Part shown: piece by piece, positions 1 through 8,729 of the stretch
Layout of the letters: each line of letters starts with the position of its first letter
How positions within the stretch are numbered: position 1 is the first letter of the stretch
Assembly: GCF_027853965.1 (NCBI RefSeq)
Contig: NZ_JAQGLB010000013.1
Span: 62,001-126,000 of the forward strand
From: Saccharopolyspora indica
Lineage (GTDB): Bacteria > Actinomycetota > Actinomycetes > Mycobacteriales > Pseudonocardiaceae
Direction of reading: 5' to 3'
Length of the DNA stretch: 64,000 bases
The notes under the pieces: generated by a model
The model's database searches: none
The model's input: the letters and a program-made list of their open reading frames with translations, nothing else
What the model was told of the DNA's origin: nothing
Translations under genes and position numbers: made by a program

Positions 1-507
1 CGCCATGTAAGCGCATCCGATGCCCGCCGTGGGGTGTTCGCGCTGTTCGACTCTGTGTCGAACAGCTGGCGGCCCTGTTCAAACTGCTCACGCTGAGGTA
101 GGGCCCGCAATGCCGAACAGGGCGCGCACACCCCCGGTTCCCGGCACCGCCGCCCGGCCACGGCGAATTCACCTGACGTTCCCGCATTCCGCGCCGGACC
201 GATGAATTCGGCGGCGACCTCCCGCCCTTTCACCGGCAACCGGTCCGCGGAAATCCGCCGAACGGTCTCGTTCGACCACCGCGCGACCCGTTCGAACGCA
301 CCACCAATTCCGCCGGAAACGGCTTGTTCGAGTTGTTCGGCGTCCCCGAACGGCCGGTACCAGATGCGGGGATCCCGCCGGGCGGCAGCACTCAGCGGGC
401 GGCGCATTCGCGGTCGCTAACATCTGCCCCGTGTTCAGCTGGTCAACTTCGCGCGCGGCGGCCCCGCGCCCTCCGCGTTCGAGGTCCACCGGTCCCGGAG
501 TCGGCAG
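1..507. other. No gene recognised
   Basis: No convincing coding sequence is seen here. The long open frames on both strands are low-complexity Arg/Ala/Pro readings typical of GC-rich antisense frames and continue antisense to the gene at 508. The stretch holds a small hairpin at 42-66 and presumably the promoter of the gene at 508. Confidence 0.5.
42..66. repeat. 10-bp inverted repeat, possible terminator
   Basis: GCTGTTCGAC and GTCGAACAGC form a perfect 10-bp inverted repeat with a 5-nt loop. There is no T-run. It could end a gene lying left of the window or be a regulator site. The half-site order (GTTCG then CGAAC) is the reverse of an actinobacterial LexA box. Confidence 0.4.
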
Positions 508-1410
508 ATGAGCACCGACCCCGGCCACCACGACGACCTGCGGCCGTCCGGCATCGGCAGCGCCGCGGAGTTCATGCACGGGCTCCGCCGGATGCGCTCG
601 GCGTCGGGCCTCACCTACCGGCAGCTGGAAGCCCGCGCGCGGGCGCGCGGGGACGTGCTGCCCTACAGCACGGTGGCCACCGCCCTCCGCCGCGATTCGC
701 TCCCCCGCCGCGAGCTCACCGCGATGTTCGTCCGCGCGTGCGGAACAGCACCGGAGGAGGCCGCCGAGTGGCTGGCCTGCTACGACCGCCTCTCCGCAGC
801 ACCCACCGCGGTCGCGCCCGCACCGGAGCCCGCCGCGGAGCCGGAAACCCCCGAGCCCGCGGCGATCCCGCCGGTCACGCGGCTCGGCAAGTTCCACCCG
901 GTGACCGCGGTGGCGGCCCTGGTCGCGTGCGTGGGTTTCGCCGTCTTCCTGCTGGCGGGCCCGGACATGGTCCGCCCGCCCAACGTCAGCTGGTTCGCGA
1001 TCCGCACCCCGCACGACACCTGCCTGGACTTCACCACCAAGGACGAGCTGGGCAACCCGTTCGTCACCGAGCAGCCCTGCAAGAGCAACCCGCGCCCCGA
1101 CCAGCGGTTCGCGCTGGAGGAGCAGGAGCCCGGCGTGTTCCGCATCAAGGTCTACAACCCCGAGACCAACGGCAGCACGCGCTGCATGGACATCGGCGAG
1201 CGCTCGCAGCTGCGCCCGCAGGCGTGCGTCGAGAGCAGCATGACGCAGCTGTTCCAGCTCGAATCCGCCGCGGGCAAGTGGCGGATCCAGGACTTCCGCG
1301 GCGAGTGCTTCGCGCTGGTCTCCCCGCAACCGGGCCTGCCGCGCGAGGTCCGGCACAGCAGCTGCGCCGATCCCACCGACGACGACGTGTTCCACCTGGT
1401 CCCGGCATGA
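508..1410 (+). CDS. Membrane-anchored HTH protein with ricin-like extracytoplasmic domain
   Basis: This 300-residue protein starts at ATG 508, with GGAG seven bases upstream. Residues about 15-90 look like an XRE-type helix-turn-helix (LTYRQLEARA, then YSTVATALRR). A Pro/Ala/Glu-rich linker follows, then one transmembrane segment (about 132-152, VAALVACVGFAVFLLAG). Residues about 160-300 form a Cys-containing domain with repeated Q/F-rich turns (QRFALEE, QLFQLES) that resembles a beta-trefoil/ricin-type fold. The architecture suggests a signal passed from outside to a DNA-binding domain. The next gene overlaps by 4 bp, so the two are probably co-translated. The ricin-like assignment is inferred from pattern only; target and ligand are unknown. 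Confidence 0.75.
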   Translation: MSTDPGHHDDLRPSGIGSAAEFMHGLRRMRSASGLTYRQLEARARARGDVLPYSTVATALRRDSLPRRELTAMFVRACGTAPEEAAEWLACYDRLSAAPTAVAPAPEPAAEPETPEPAAIPPVTRLGKFHPVTAVAALVACVGFAVFLLAGPDMVRPPNVSWFAIRTPHDTCLDFTTKDELGNPFVTEQPCKSNPRPDQRFALEEQEPGVFRIKVYNPETNGSTRCMDIGERSQLRPQACVESSMTQLFQLESAAGKWRIQDFRGECFALVSPQPGLPREVRHSSCADPTDDDVFHLVPA

Positions 1411-2231
1411 TGAGCACCGCGACCTGGCCCGAGCAGTGGGCCCACACCTCCCGGCGCCGCCCGGCGATCCTCTTCGCCGCGCTGGTGACGCTGTTCCTGT
1501 TCGCCGCGGGCACCGCGATCCGCCACCACCTCACCGGCTGGCCGTCGGGCGCCCTCTACACCGCGATGTTCGGCCTGCTGTTCGCCGAACTCGCGTGGTT
1601 CATCGCGCTGACCCGGCTGCGGCCCCGCAAGTCCGGCGCGAAACCGCTGCGCCGCAAGGCGACCGGCGACGCGGCGATGGTGCTGGAGATGCCGTACTCC
1701 AAGGCCCAGTTCACCGGCTTCGCGCTGCTCGCGCTGACGGCCGCGGCGCCGTTCGCGGTGGGCATCATCGGCGCGATGGACAAGGACCGCCCGCAGGTGG
1801 ACCGGGCCGCGCTGATGGCCGTCGTCGCGCTGGTCCTGCTGTCGCTGCCGCTGGTCATGCTGCGCGGCAGCTTCGCGCTCGGCACCGTGCAGCTGTCCCC
1901 GTCGGGCATCTACCACCGCGGCTGGACGCACGAGTCGTTCCTGCCGTGGGACGGCGTCGCCGAGGTGCGCGCGGTGCCGCACGACGGCCCGGAGATCTGG
2001 GTGGTCGCCACCGCCGACGCCCGCTGGCACCGCCGCCGGATGACGCGGTTGTGGCCGGAGGACCGCCTGCCCGACCTGCCGATGCTGCGCATCCTCGGCC
2101 GCGACCTGGCGGGCGACCCGGCGCTGCTGCACGCGCTCGTCGACCACTACCACCGCCATCCCGAGGACCGCGCGGAACTGGGCACGGACCGCGGCATCGA
2201 ACGTGCCCGCGCCCTCGCTTCCGGGGCGTGA
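1407..2231 (+). CDS. Multi-pass membrane protein of unknown function
   Basis: Starts at ATG 1407 (a second ATG follows at 1410) inside the end of the preceding gene, implying translational coupling. About 274 residues with two pairs of hydrophobic segments: FAALVTLFLFAAG and YTAMFGLLFAELAWFIAL near the N-terminus, then a pair near residues 105-155. The C-terminal half (about 160-274) is soluble, with conserved-looking aromatic turns (GIYHRGWTHESFLPWDGV), and resembles the PH-like tails of small actinobacterial membrane proteins. No catalytic motif is seen. It may be a partner of the upstream HTH membrane protein. No family was recognised with confidence. Confidence 0.7.
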   Translation: MMSTATWPEQWAHTSRRRPAILFAALVTLFLFAAGTAIRHHLTGWPSGALYTAMFGLLFAELAWFIALTRLRPRKSGAKPLRRKATGDAAMVLEMPYSKAQFTGFALLALTAAAPFAVGIIGAMDKDRPQVDRAALMAVVALVLLSLPLVMLRGSFALGTVQLSPSGIYHRGWTHESFLPWDGVAEVRAVPHDGPEIWVVATADARWHRRRMTRLWPEDRLPDLPMLRILGRDLAGDPALLHALVDHYHRHPEDRAELGTDRGIERARALASGA

Positions 2232-2286
2232 GCCACCGAGGTGCTCGCACCCGGCCTTGCGCTGGACGGGTTGTCACGGCTCAGAG

Positions 2287-2330
2287 CCGTGAGCGTTTTG
2301 GGGCGTTGTAGCACCCCAAAACGCTCACGG
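2287..2330. repeat. Dispersed CCGTGAG hairpin, copy 1
   Basis: CCGTGAGCGTTTTGGGG, a 10-nt loop (CGTTGTAGCA) and an exactly complementary right arm form a perfect 17-bp stem. It lies 56 bp after the stop of the membrane-protein gene. Four related copies occur in this window, all just downstream of a stop codon, so a terminator or mRNA 3'-end role is likely. Confidence 0.85.
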
Positions 2331-2457
2331 ATCGCAAGCGGCGGGCGTGCGGGGCGCTCCCGGCGGATTTTTCGCCGTCCGGATCCGGGGAAGATCCCCG
2401 GTGCAATAGGGTTGCCGCCGTTACTGGGCCACTACTGCTGGTGATCAGGAGGGTGCG

Positions 2458-4185
2458 GTGCGCACCGGTCAACTGGTCAAGGATCGCTACCGGCTGCTGG
2501 AGGAGATCGGTTCCGGCGGCGGCGGAACGGTGTGGCGCGCCTTCGACGAGGAGCTGCAGCGGACCGTCGCGGTCAAGCGCGCTCTGTCGCCGGACAGCGA
2601 GGACTGGGCCAAGCGCGTCGGGTGGCTGCGGCGCGAGGGCACCATCCTGGCCCGGTTCAGCCATCCGAACGTCGTCACCGTGCACGACATCGCGGTCGAG
2701 GGCGGCGAGTTCTGGCTGGTGCTGGAGCACATCTCGGCCAGCGACCTCGCCGAGCAGGGCGTCCTCCAGCCGCACCGCGCGGCGCGACTGGGCGCGGATC
2801 TGGCCGGCGCGCTCGAAGCCGTGCACGCCGAAGGCGTCGTGCACCGCGACGTCAAGCCCGGCAACGTGCTCATCACCGACACCGGGACCGCCAAGCTGGC
2901 CGACTTCGGCATTTCGCGGGTCGTGCACGGCGACGTCACGCTCACCGAATCCGCACTGCTGACCGGCACTCCCGGCTACATGGCGCCCGAGGTGGCCAGG
3001 GGCGCCGAGCCCACCGCGGAGTCGGACGTCTTCTCGCTCGGGGCCACGCTGTTCGCCGCGGTGGAAGGCGTCGGTCCGTTCGGCGATTCGCGCAATCCGC
3101 TGGAACTCCTGCACCACGCCCAATCCGGCCACATCTCGGCGCCGAAGAACGCGGGCGCTCTCGCTCCGGTGCTCGCGGCGCTGCTCCGCGTCAACCCGGC
3201 CAAGCGGCCGACCGCCGCCGAAGCCAAGCGGATGCTGGAAAGCGCCGCCGAAGCGGAGCCGGCGCGGGCGAAGCAGCCCTGGCGGTGGGCTCTGGTCGCC
3301 GCAGCGGTCGTCGCGGTGATCGCCGGTGGCTGGCTGGCTTTCCGCGACCAGCCGCCGGCGAGCACGGTCGCCGGGGTCGACGTCCACGCGGCCGATCCGT
3401 GCTCGCTGGTCGATGCGGCGGAGCTGGCCCGCTTCGGCGAAGCCCGGCTGGAACCGGAGTACGGCAACTTCACCCGCTGCGACGTGATCGTGCGGTCCGG
3501 CGCCAGCGAGGTCGACGTGCAGGTGCGGTTCGCCGACGCCGAAGCCGGACCGCCACCCGGGCGGGCCGACGCGATCAGCGGCATCGACGTCGTGCGCAAT
3601 CCTCCCGAAGCCGAGGCGTGCGAGCGGACGCTGCTGGTGCCCGGCGCACGCGTGATCGTCGGCGCCGAGCAGGACGGCGAGGGCCCGGCGGACCTGTGCG
3701 GGATGGCCGACGCGGCAACCGCGACCGCCGCGGGCGCGCTCGCGAGCGGAGTTCTGCCGCCGCGCGCCGAACCGGCACCGTCCTCGCTGATCAACGTGGA
3801 CGCCTGCGCGCTGCTCGACGGCGACGGGCTCGCTCGCTTCCCCGGTGTCGACGCCAACAGTCCCGACCCCGGTGTCGGCGGCTGGTCGTGCCGCTGGGAG
3901 AGCACCACCAGCCCGCTGGCGCTGCGGCTGCTCTTCGACCGCAACCAGCCGCTGAACGCCGACGACGGCCGGCCCGTCCGCCTCGGCGACCACCAGGGCT
4001 ACGTCGAACCGGACGACGAGTCGTGCGCGGTCAAGGTGGTCCACCGCGAGTACACCGGGGTGGACGGCAACCCGATGGCCGAGCTGGTGCAGGTGATCGT
4101 CACCGGCGCGCGGCCGCAGGACCAGCTGTGCGAGCTGGCCACCTCACTCGCCGAGCCGACCGCCGCCGGGCTGCCGAAGCCCTGA
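2458..4185 (+). CDS. Transmembrane serine/threonine protein kinase
   Basis: Starts at GTG 2458 with AGGAGG just upstream; 575 residues. The kinase domain spans about 11-260: glycine loop GSGGGG, ATP-anchoring K40, catalytic loop HRDVKPGN (D131), DFG (D149), and APE after a Thr-rich activation loop (T161, T163, T170, T172). One transmembrane helix lies at about 276-295. The outer part holds two similar Cys-containing units, each starting D-x-C-x-L-x-D (about 313 and 449), which resemble DUF3558-type lipoprotein domains. It probably senses something outside the membrane and phosphorylates cytoplasmic partners. The FHA gene 126 bp downstream is an obvious candidate partner. Confidence 0.93.
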   Translation: MRTGQLVKDRYRLLEEIGSGGGGTVWRAFDEELQRTVAVKRALSPDSEDWAKRVGWLRREGTILARFSHPNVVTVHDIAVEGGEFWLVLEHISASDLAEQGVLQPHRAARLGADLAGALEAVHAEGVVHRDVKPGNVLITDTGTAKLADFGISRVVHGDVTLTESALLTGTPGYMAPEVARGAEPTAESDVFSLGATLFAAVEGVGPFGDSRNPLELLHHAQSGHISAPKNAGALAPVLAALLRVNPAKRPTAAEAKRMLESAAEAEPARAKQPWRWALVAAAVVAVIAGGWLAFRDQPPASTVAGVDVHAADPCSLVDAAELARFGEARLEPEYGNFTRCDVIVRSGASEVDVQVRFADAEAGPPPGRADAISGIDVVRNPPEAEACERTLLVPGARVIVGAEQDGEGPADLCGMADAATATAAGALASGVLPPRAEPAPSSLINVDACALLDGDGLARFPGVDANSPDPGVGGWSCRWESTTSPLALRLLFDRNQPLNADDGRPVRLGDHQGYVEPDDESCAVKVVHREYTGVDGNPMAELVQVIVTGARPQDQLCELATSLAEPTAAGLPKP

Positions 4186-4311
4186 GCGCGCTGCCGGCGT
4201 AGCCGTCCGCCGAATGACCACCTGCGCAGACCAGCACTCGCGCGGGAGGGGTCCCGACTGCGGCTGGCACCGTTGCGGTCAGGGCGGGAGCGGATGTGAT
4301 CGGAGGTCGAC

Positions 4312-5112
4312 GTGAACGACGAGCTGAGGTCGGTAGGGGGACGTCCGCTCCCGGCCGGGCACACCAGCCTGGCGCGCGGGGTGCCGGAGGCGGTGCCGGG
4401 CACCATCCACGCGCTGACGATCGGCGGCGGCATCACGGTGCGCCCCAAGGACGGCCGCACCATCGTGTTCGGGCGCAACCGGCCCGAGGTGCACGTCTGC
4501 ATCGGCGAGAACGACCGGCGGGTCAGCAGGCGGCACGGCTCGCTGAGCTTCCGGCTGGGGCACTGGTGGGTCGACAACGCCGGCCGCCTCCCGATCCGCC
4601 TGCCCGGCGCGCGCCTGCTCTTCGACGTCGACGAGCCGGTCCCGCTGACCGAGGGCTACACGCCGCTGTTCGTGCGCGGCTCCAACGAGCGCGAGCACCT
4701 GCTGGAGGTGCACGTCGTGGGCGCGACAGGCACCGCCCCGGTGCACCACGGCGATCCGACGCAACCACCGCGCACCTGGCGGCTCACCGACACCGAGAAG
4801 CTGCTCCTGGTCGTGCTGGCCCAGCGCTACCTGCTGCACGACTCGCACCCGCAGCCGCTGTCCTGGCGCCAGGCCGAGGAGCACCTCGCCGAGCTCCGGC
4901 CGGCGGCGGGCTGGCGGGCCAAGCAGGTCGAGCGGCGCATCACCGCGGTCCGGGAACGCCTGTCCGCCAGCGGTGTCGCGGGCCTGACCCGCGACGAGGT
5001 CGGCGAGCCGGTGGGAAACACCCTCAACCACAACCTGATCCGGGAGCTGATGACCAGCACCACCCTGGTCCCACCGGACCTGAACCTCCTGGACTCGGCC
5101 GACCTCGCTTGA
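4312..5112 (+). CDS. FHA-domain protein with C-terminal helical domain
   Basis: Starts at GTG 4312, preceded by GGAGGTC; 266 residues. Residues about 35-140 carry an FHA fold signature: FGRNRPEVHVCIG, then RRVSRRHGSL and WWVDNAGRLP, matching the GR...SRxH...N phosphothreonine-binding pattern. Residues about 160-266 begin LTDTEKLLLVVLAQRYL and look helical, possibly DNA- or partner-binding. FHA proteins read phosphothreonine marks, and the Ser/Thr kinase immediately upstream on the same strand fits. The stop overlaps the -35 box of the next gene's promoter. Confidence 0.85.
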   Translation: MNDELRSVGGRPLPAGHTSLARGVPEAVPGTIHALTIGGGITVRPKDGRTIVFGRNRPEVHVCIGENDRRVSRRHGSLSFRLGHWWVDNAGRLPIRLPGARLLFDVDEPVPLTEGYTPLFVRGSNEREHLLEVHVVGATGTAPVHHGDPTQPPRTWRLTDTEKLLLVVLAQRYLLHDSHPQPLSWRQAEEHLAELRPAAGWRAKQVERRITAVRERLSASGVAGLTRDEVGEPVGNTLNHNLIRELMTSTTLVPPDLNLLDSADLA

Positions 5113-5149
5113 CACCCCCTCGAACCGCAACTAGGTTCGTTGCAGTTCG
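5109..5149 (+). promoter_or_regulatory. Promoter with overlapping dyad operator for the Rrf2 gene
   Basis: TTGACA (5109-5114), a 17-bp spacer and TAGGTT (5132-5137) make a good primary-sigma promoter. An inverted repeat, CGAACCGCAAC (5121-5131) and GTTGCAGTTCG (5139-5149), one mismatch, brackets the -10 box. Its position suggests autorepression by the Rrf2 protein encoded 20 bp downstream. Confidence 0.7.
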
Positions 5150-5169
5150 AGCGGCACGGAGGGAGCGCG

Positions 5170-5613
5170 GTGAGCCTCAGCAGCAGGAGCGCGGTCGCGA
5201 TCCACGCGCTCACCATGCTGGCGCGCTGGAGCGACAAGTCGCTGACCTCCGCGGAGATCGCCGACAGCCTGGCGAGCAACCCGGTCCTGGTGCGGCGCGT
5301 GCTCGGCAGCCTGCGCGACGCCGACCTGGTGCGGTCCACCGAGGGACGCGGCGGCGGCTGGACCCTGACCCGCGCGCCGCGCGCGATCACGCTCCACGAC
5401 GCCTACCTCGCCGTCGAGCCCGGACCGATCCTGTCGCGGCACCCGCACCCGCCCAGCAACGCCTGCGAGGTCGGGCGGAACATGCAGGCGCTGCTCGAAT
5501 CGGAGTTCCAGGACGCCGAGCACGCCATGGCCGAGCGGCTCGGCCGGACGACGATCGCGGACCTGGTCACGAAGGTGCTGGCGATCGAACGCGAAGCACG
5601 GCCGAACCGGTAG
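5170..5613 (+). CDS. Rrf2-family transcriptional regulator
   Basis: The likely start is GTG 5170 (GGAGGG upstream); an in-frame start at 5140 would lie inside the operator. 147 residues. N-terminal winged helix: SRSAVAIHALTML, then LTSAEIADSL and PVLVRRVLGSLRDADLV, and the wing STEGRGGGWTL typical of Rrf2/YwnA-type regulators. Only one Cys (in NACEVG) is present, so the three-Cys Fe-S cluster of IscR/NsrR types is absent. It probably responds to a small molecule or redox signal. It is followed by a terminator and then an MFS pump gene with a similar dyad, which is probably its target. Confidence 0.88.
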   Translation: MSLSSRSAVAIHALTMLARWSDKSLTSAEIADSLASNPVLVRRVLGSLRDADLVRSTEGRGGGWTLTRAPRAITLHDAYLAVEPGPILSRHPHPPSNACEVGRNMQALLESEFQDAEHAMAERLGRTTIADLVTKVLAIEREARPNR

Positions 5614-5619
5614 CCGAGC

Positions 5620-5645
5620 GGCGGCGGCAGTCCCGCCGCCTTTTT
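5620..5645 (+). terminator. Rho-independent terminator
   Basis: GGCGGCGG (5620-5627) pairs with CCGCCGCC (5633-5640) around a 5-nt loop, followed by TTTTT (5641-5645). It lies just after the Rrf2 stop. Confidence 0.85.
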
Positions 5646-5654
5646 CACACCCTA

Positions 5655-5677
5655 ACTGCCACCATTTTGGTAGCAGT
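5655..5677 (+). promoter_or_regulatory. Dyad upstream of MFS gene
   Basis: ACTGCCACC (5655-5663) and GGTAGCAGT (5669-5677), one mismatch, form an inverted repeat 23 bp before the MFS start. The AACTGC core resembles the AACTGCAAC half of the Rrf2 dyad read on the other strand, so the same regulator may bind both. Confidence 0.5.
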
Positions 5678-5699
5678 AAATCAGCAGGAGGCGCACTCG

Positions 5700-7058
5700 A
5701 TGACAGCCACGATCGAACGGACCGGTTCGGGGGTGGGCCTGCTGGCGGTCCTCATGCCCGCGGTCCTCATCACGGTCATCGCCAGCGACATGGTCAACCT
5801 GATGCTCCCGTCGATCGGCGCGGAGTTCGGCGCCGCGGAGGCCGAGCTCGCCTGGGTCGTGACCGGGTTCCTGCTGGTGTTCGCGGTCGGAATCCCCATC
5901 TACGGCCGCGTGTCCGACCGGGTGGGCCTGCGGCAGCTGTTCGGCCTCGCGCTGCTGGCCTACGCGGCCGGGAGCCTGATGTGCGCGCTCGCACCGGACC
6001 TCCTCGTGCTCGTCCTCGGGCGGATCGCGATGGGCGTCGGTGCGGCCGCGATACCGGTGCTCTCGGTCATCGCCATCACCAGGCTGCTGCCCGCGGACCG
6101 GCGCGGCACGGCGATCGGCGTCGTCAGCGCGGCCGCCGGCATCGGAGCCGCCGCCGGTCCGGCGCTGGGCGGCGGGGTCGGCCAGTTCCTGGGCTGGCGC
6201 GCGCTGTTCTGGTTCATGGCCGTGGTCGTGCTGGTGCTGCTGCCCGCGGCGTGGCGCGCGCTGCCGGCTGCCGCCCCGGCTGGCGGGACCGGGTTCGACC
6301 TGCTCGGCGGCATCCTCCTGGGCGCCGGCGCCGGGTTCGTGCTCTTCGGCGCGACGCAGGCGCAGGTCGCGGGGCTCGCCGCTCTCCCGGCGTGGGGCAG
6401 CTTCCTGGCTTCGGCAGTGGCGATCGCGCTCTTCGGGTGGCGCACCGTTCGCGCCGCGCAGCCCTTCGTCCCGCCCTCGCTGTTCGCCAACCGCGTCTAC
6501 CGGATCGCCGTCCTCGTCACGTTCCTGGCCATGGCCGTCAACCTCGGCGGGCTGGTCTTCGTGCCGCTGCTGCTCGTCGACGTCAACGGGCTGGAACCGG
6601 GGACCGGCGCCCTGGTCATGATCCCGGCCGGGATCGCCGTCGCCGCGCTCTCCCCGCTGATCGGCCGGATCGCCGACCGCATCGGCACCCGGCTGCTGGT
6701 CCTCACCGGTCTGGCGATCATGGTGCTGTCGGCCGCGTTCCTCGCCGCAGCGCGCTCGGTGGTGCCGACCGCAGCCGGAATCCTCGGCCTGAGCATCGGT
6801 TTCATCCTGGTGCTCACACCGATCATCAACGCCGCGGCCGGGGCGCTGCCGCCCGAGCAGGTCGGGATCGGCATGGGAATCCTCCAGGGAGCCCAGTTCC
6901 TCGGCGCGGGCACCGGCCCGGCCCTGTTCGGCGTGCTGCTCGCCGCGCGGCAGCAGCACATCGGCGCCGAAGCCGCCTTCTCCCAGGTCTTCCTCGCCAT
7001 GGCGGTGGTCGCCGTCCTCGCCCTGGTCGCGGCGGCGCGGATGCGCCCCGAGCGCTGA
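5700..7058 (+). CDS. MFS drug-type efflux transporter (DHA2-like)
   Basis: Starts at ATG 5700 with AGGAGG upstream; 452 residues and roughly 12-14 hydrophobic segments. MFS loop 2-3 motif GRVSDRVGLRQLF (about 65-77), motif C-like GAAAGPALGGG (about 152) and the second-half repeat GRIADRIGTRLL (about 320) are visible. Families of this type export hydrophobic drugs or dyes by proton antiport. The gene is preceded by an Rrf2 regulator and its own dyad, suggesting inducible expression. Substrate unknown. Confidence 0.88.
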   Translation: MTATIERTGSGVGLLAVLMPAVLITVIASDMVNLMLPSIGAEFGAAEAELAWVVTGFLLVFAVGIPIYGRVSDRVGLRQLFGLALLAYAAGSLMCALAPDLLVLVLGRIAMGVGAAAIPVLSVIAITRLLPADRRGTAIGVVSAAAGIGAAAGPALGGGVGQFLGWRALFWFMAVVVLVLLPAAWRALPAAAPAGGTGFDLLGGILLGAGAGFVLFGATQAQVAGLAALPAWGSFLASAVAIALFGWRTVRAAQPFVPPSLFANRVYRIAVLVTFLAMAVNLGGLVFVPLLLVDVNGLEPGTGALVMIPAGIAVAALSPLIGRIADRIGTRLLVLTGLAIMVLSAAFLAAARSVVPTAAGILGLSIGFILVLTPIINAAAGALPPEQVGIGMGILQGAQFLGAGTGPALFGVLLAARQQHIGAEAAFSQVFLAMAVVAVLALVAAARMRPER

Positions 7059-7061
7059 GGC

Positions 7062-8729
7062 TCAGAGGCTCCGGGCCAGGGCTCGGCCGGCCGCGCGGCC
7101 GGAGAAGATGCAGCCGCCGAGGAAGGTTCCCTCCAGCGCGTTGTAGCCGTGCACGCCACCGCCGCCGAACCCGGCCACCTCACCCGCCGCGTACAGGCCG
7201 GGCAGCGCAGCGCCGTCCGGGCCGATCACCTGCGAGTCGAGGTTCGTCTGCACGCCGCCCAGGGTCTTGCGGGTCAGGACGTTGAGCCGCACCGCGATCA
7301 GCGGCCCGTGCGCCGGGTCGAGGATGCGGTGCGGCTTGGCCACCCGCGAGACCTTGTCGGCCAGGTAGCGGCGCGCGTTGGCCACCGCCATCAGCTGGAA
7401 GTCCTTGGTGTGCTTGTGCACGACCTCGCCGTCCCGGGCCACGATCTGCCGCTCGATCTCGTCGTGGTCGAGCTGCGGGCCGCGGGCGATCCGGTTCATG
7501 CCCGCCACCAGCTCGCGCAGGTCGTTCGCGACGACGAAGTCCACGCCCTTGTTCTTGAACGCGTCCACCGGGCCCGGCGCCTCCTTCGCCAGCCGGGTGG
7601 CGATGGTGAGCTTGAGGTCCTTGCCGGTGATCTCCGGGTTCTGCTCGGAACCGGACAGGCTGAACTCCTTGGCCAGGATCGACTGCGTGAGCACCAGCCA
7701 CGAGTAGTCGTACCCGGTGGCCAGGATCTCCTTCATGGTCCGGTTGGTGTCGAAGCCGGGGAAGCACGGCGCGGGCATCCGCCTGCCGGTGGCGTCGAAC
7801 CACAGCGAGGACGGCCCGGCGAGGATGCGGATCGCGTGGTCCGGCCAGATCGGGTCCCAGTTGTGGATTCCCTCGGTGTAGTGCCACATCCGGTCCCGGT
7901 TCACGATGCGCCCGCCGGCGGCCTCGGTGATCCCGATCATCCGCCCGTCCACGTGCGCCGGAACGCCGGAGATCATCGTCTCCGGGCACGGCCCGAGCCG
8001 CTCCACCGGCCAGTTCGCCCGGATCAGCTCGTGGTTGTGCCCGATCCCGCCGGAGGTCACGACGACGGCCTTGGCCCGCAGCTCGAAATCACCCGCCGCC
8101 GCACGCGAGGACGCCACCCCGCGGTCGGCTTCGCTCGGCTCCAGGACGGTGCCGCGCACGCCGACCACCGCGCCGTCCTGCACGATCAGCTCGTCGACCT
8201 GGTGGCGGAAGGCGAACCGGACCAGGCCGCGCCGCTCGGCTTCCAGCACCGGTTCGGCGAACACGCGGACCACCTCGGGGCCGGTGCCCCAGGTGAGGTG
8301 GAAGCGGGGCACCGAGTTGCCGTGCCCGCCCGCGACCCCGCCGCCGCGCTCGGCCCAGCCGACCAGCGGCGTCAGCCGCAACCCGAGATCGCGCAGGTAC
8401 TGGCGCTTCTCGGTGGCCGCGAACCGCACGTAGGCGCGGGCCCACCGGCGAGCCCAGCTGTCCTCGTCGTCGCGGTCGAAACCCGCTGATCCCAGCCAGT
8501 CCTGCAACGCCAGCTCGTAGGAGTCGCGCACGCCCAGCCGCCGCTGCTCCGGGCTGTCGACCAGGAAGAGCCCGCCGAGCGACCAGAAGGCCTGCCCGCC
8601 CAGGTTGGCGCGGTTCTCCTGCTCGACGACGACCACCCGGCGCCCGGCCTGGACCAGCTCGTAGGTCGCCACCAGCCCGGCCAGCCCGGCGCCGACCACG
8701 ACGACGTCAGGTTCGGTGTCCACGTTCAT
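7062..8729 (-). CDS. FAD-binding dehydrogenase (ketosteroid dehydrogenase/fumarate reductase-like flavoprotein)
   Basis: The start is ATG at 8729, overlapping the upstream TetR gene by 4 bp; 555 residues. The N-terminus has the Rossmann FAD motif VVVVGAGLAGLVATYEL, followed by the acidic VVVVEQE end. Near the C-terminus GLYAAGEVAGFGGGG and the NALEGTFLGGCIFSGRAAG segment match the second FAD contact of the FAD_binding_2 family. Family members dehydrogenate steroid rings or reduce enoate-like substrates. The length (about 550) fits the family. It is co-transcribed with a TetR repressor and faces tandem operator sites upstream of that gene. Substrate not predictable; a lipid or steroid is plausible. 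Confidence 0.88.
   Translation of the reverse strand: MNVDTEPDVVVVGAGLAGLVATYELVQAGRRVVVVEQENRANLGGQAFWSLGGLFLVDSPEQRRLGVRDSYELALQDWLGSAGFDRDDEDSWARRWARAYVRFAATEKRQYLRDLGLRLTPLVGWAERGGGVAGGHGNSVPRFHLTWGTGPEVVRVFAEPVLEAERRGLVRFAFRHQVDELIVQDGAVVGVRGTVLEPSEADRGVASSRAAAGDFELRAKAVVVTSGGIGHNHELIRANWPVERLGPCPETMISGVPAHVDGRMIGITEAAGGRIVNRDRMWHYTEGIHNWDPIWPDHAIRILAGPSSLWFDATGRRMPAPCFPGFDTNRTMKEILATGYDYSWLVLTQSILAKEFSLSGSEQNPEITGKDLKLTIATRLAKEAPGPVDAFKNKGVDFVVANDLRELVAGMNRIARGPQLDHDEIERQIVARDGEVVHKHTKDFQLMAVANARRYLADKVSRVAKPHRILDPAHGPLIAVRLNVLTRKTLGGVQTNLDSQVIGPDGAALPGLYAAGEVAGFGGGGVHGYNALEGTFLGGCIFSGRAAGRALARSL

Noticed and set aside
42-66. SOS/LexA box
   Set aside because: Half-sites are GTTCG then CGAAC, the reverse of the actinobacterial LexA arrangement.
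169-1395. Long minus-strand open frame of 408 codons
   Set aside because: Antisense to the HTH/ricin-like gene, with low-complexity Arg/Ala/Gly content and no domain; a GC-rich shadow frame.
2281-4044. Minus-strand open frame of 587 codons under the kinase gene
   Set aside because: The plus strand carries all kinase motifs; the antisense frame has none.
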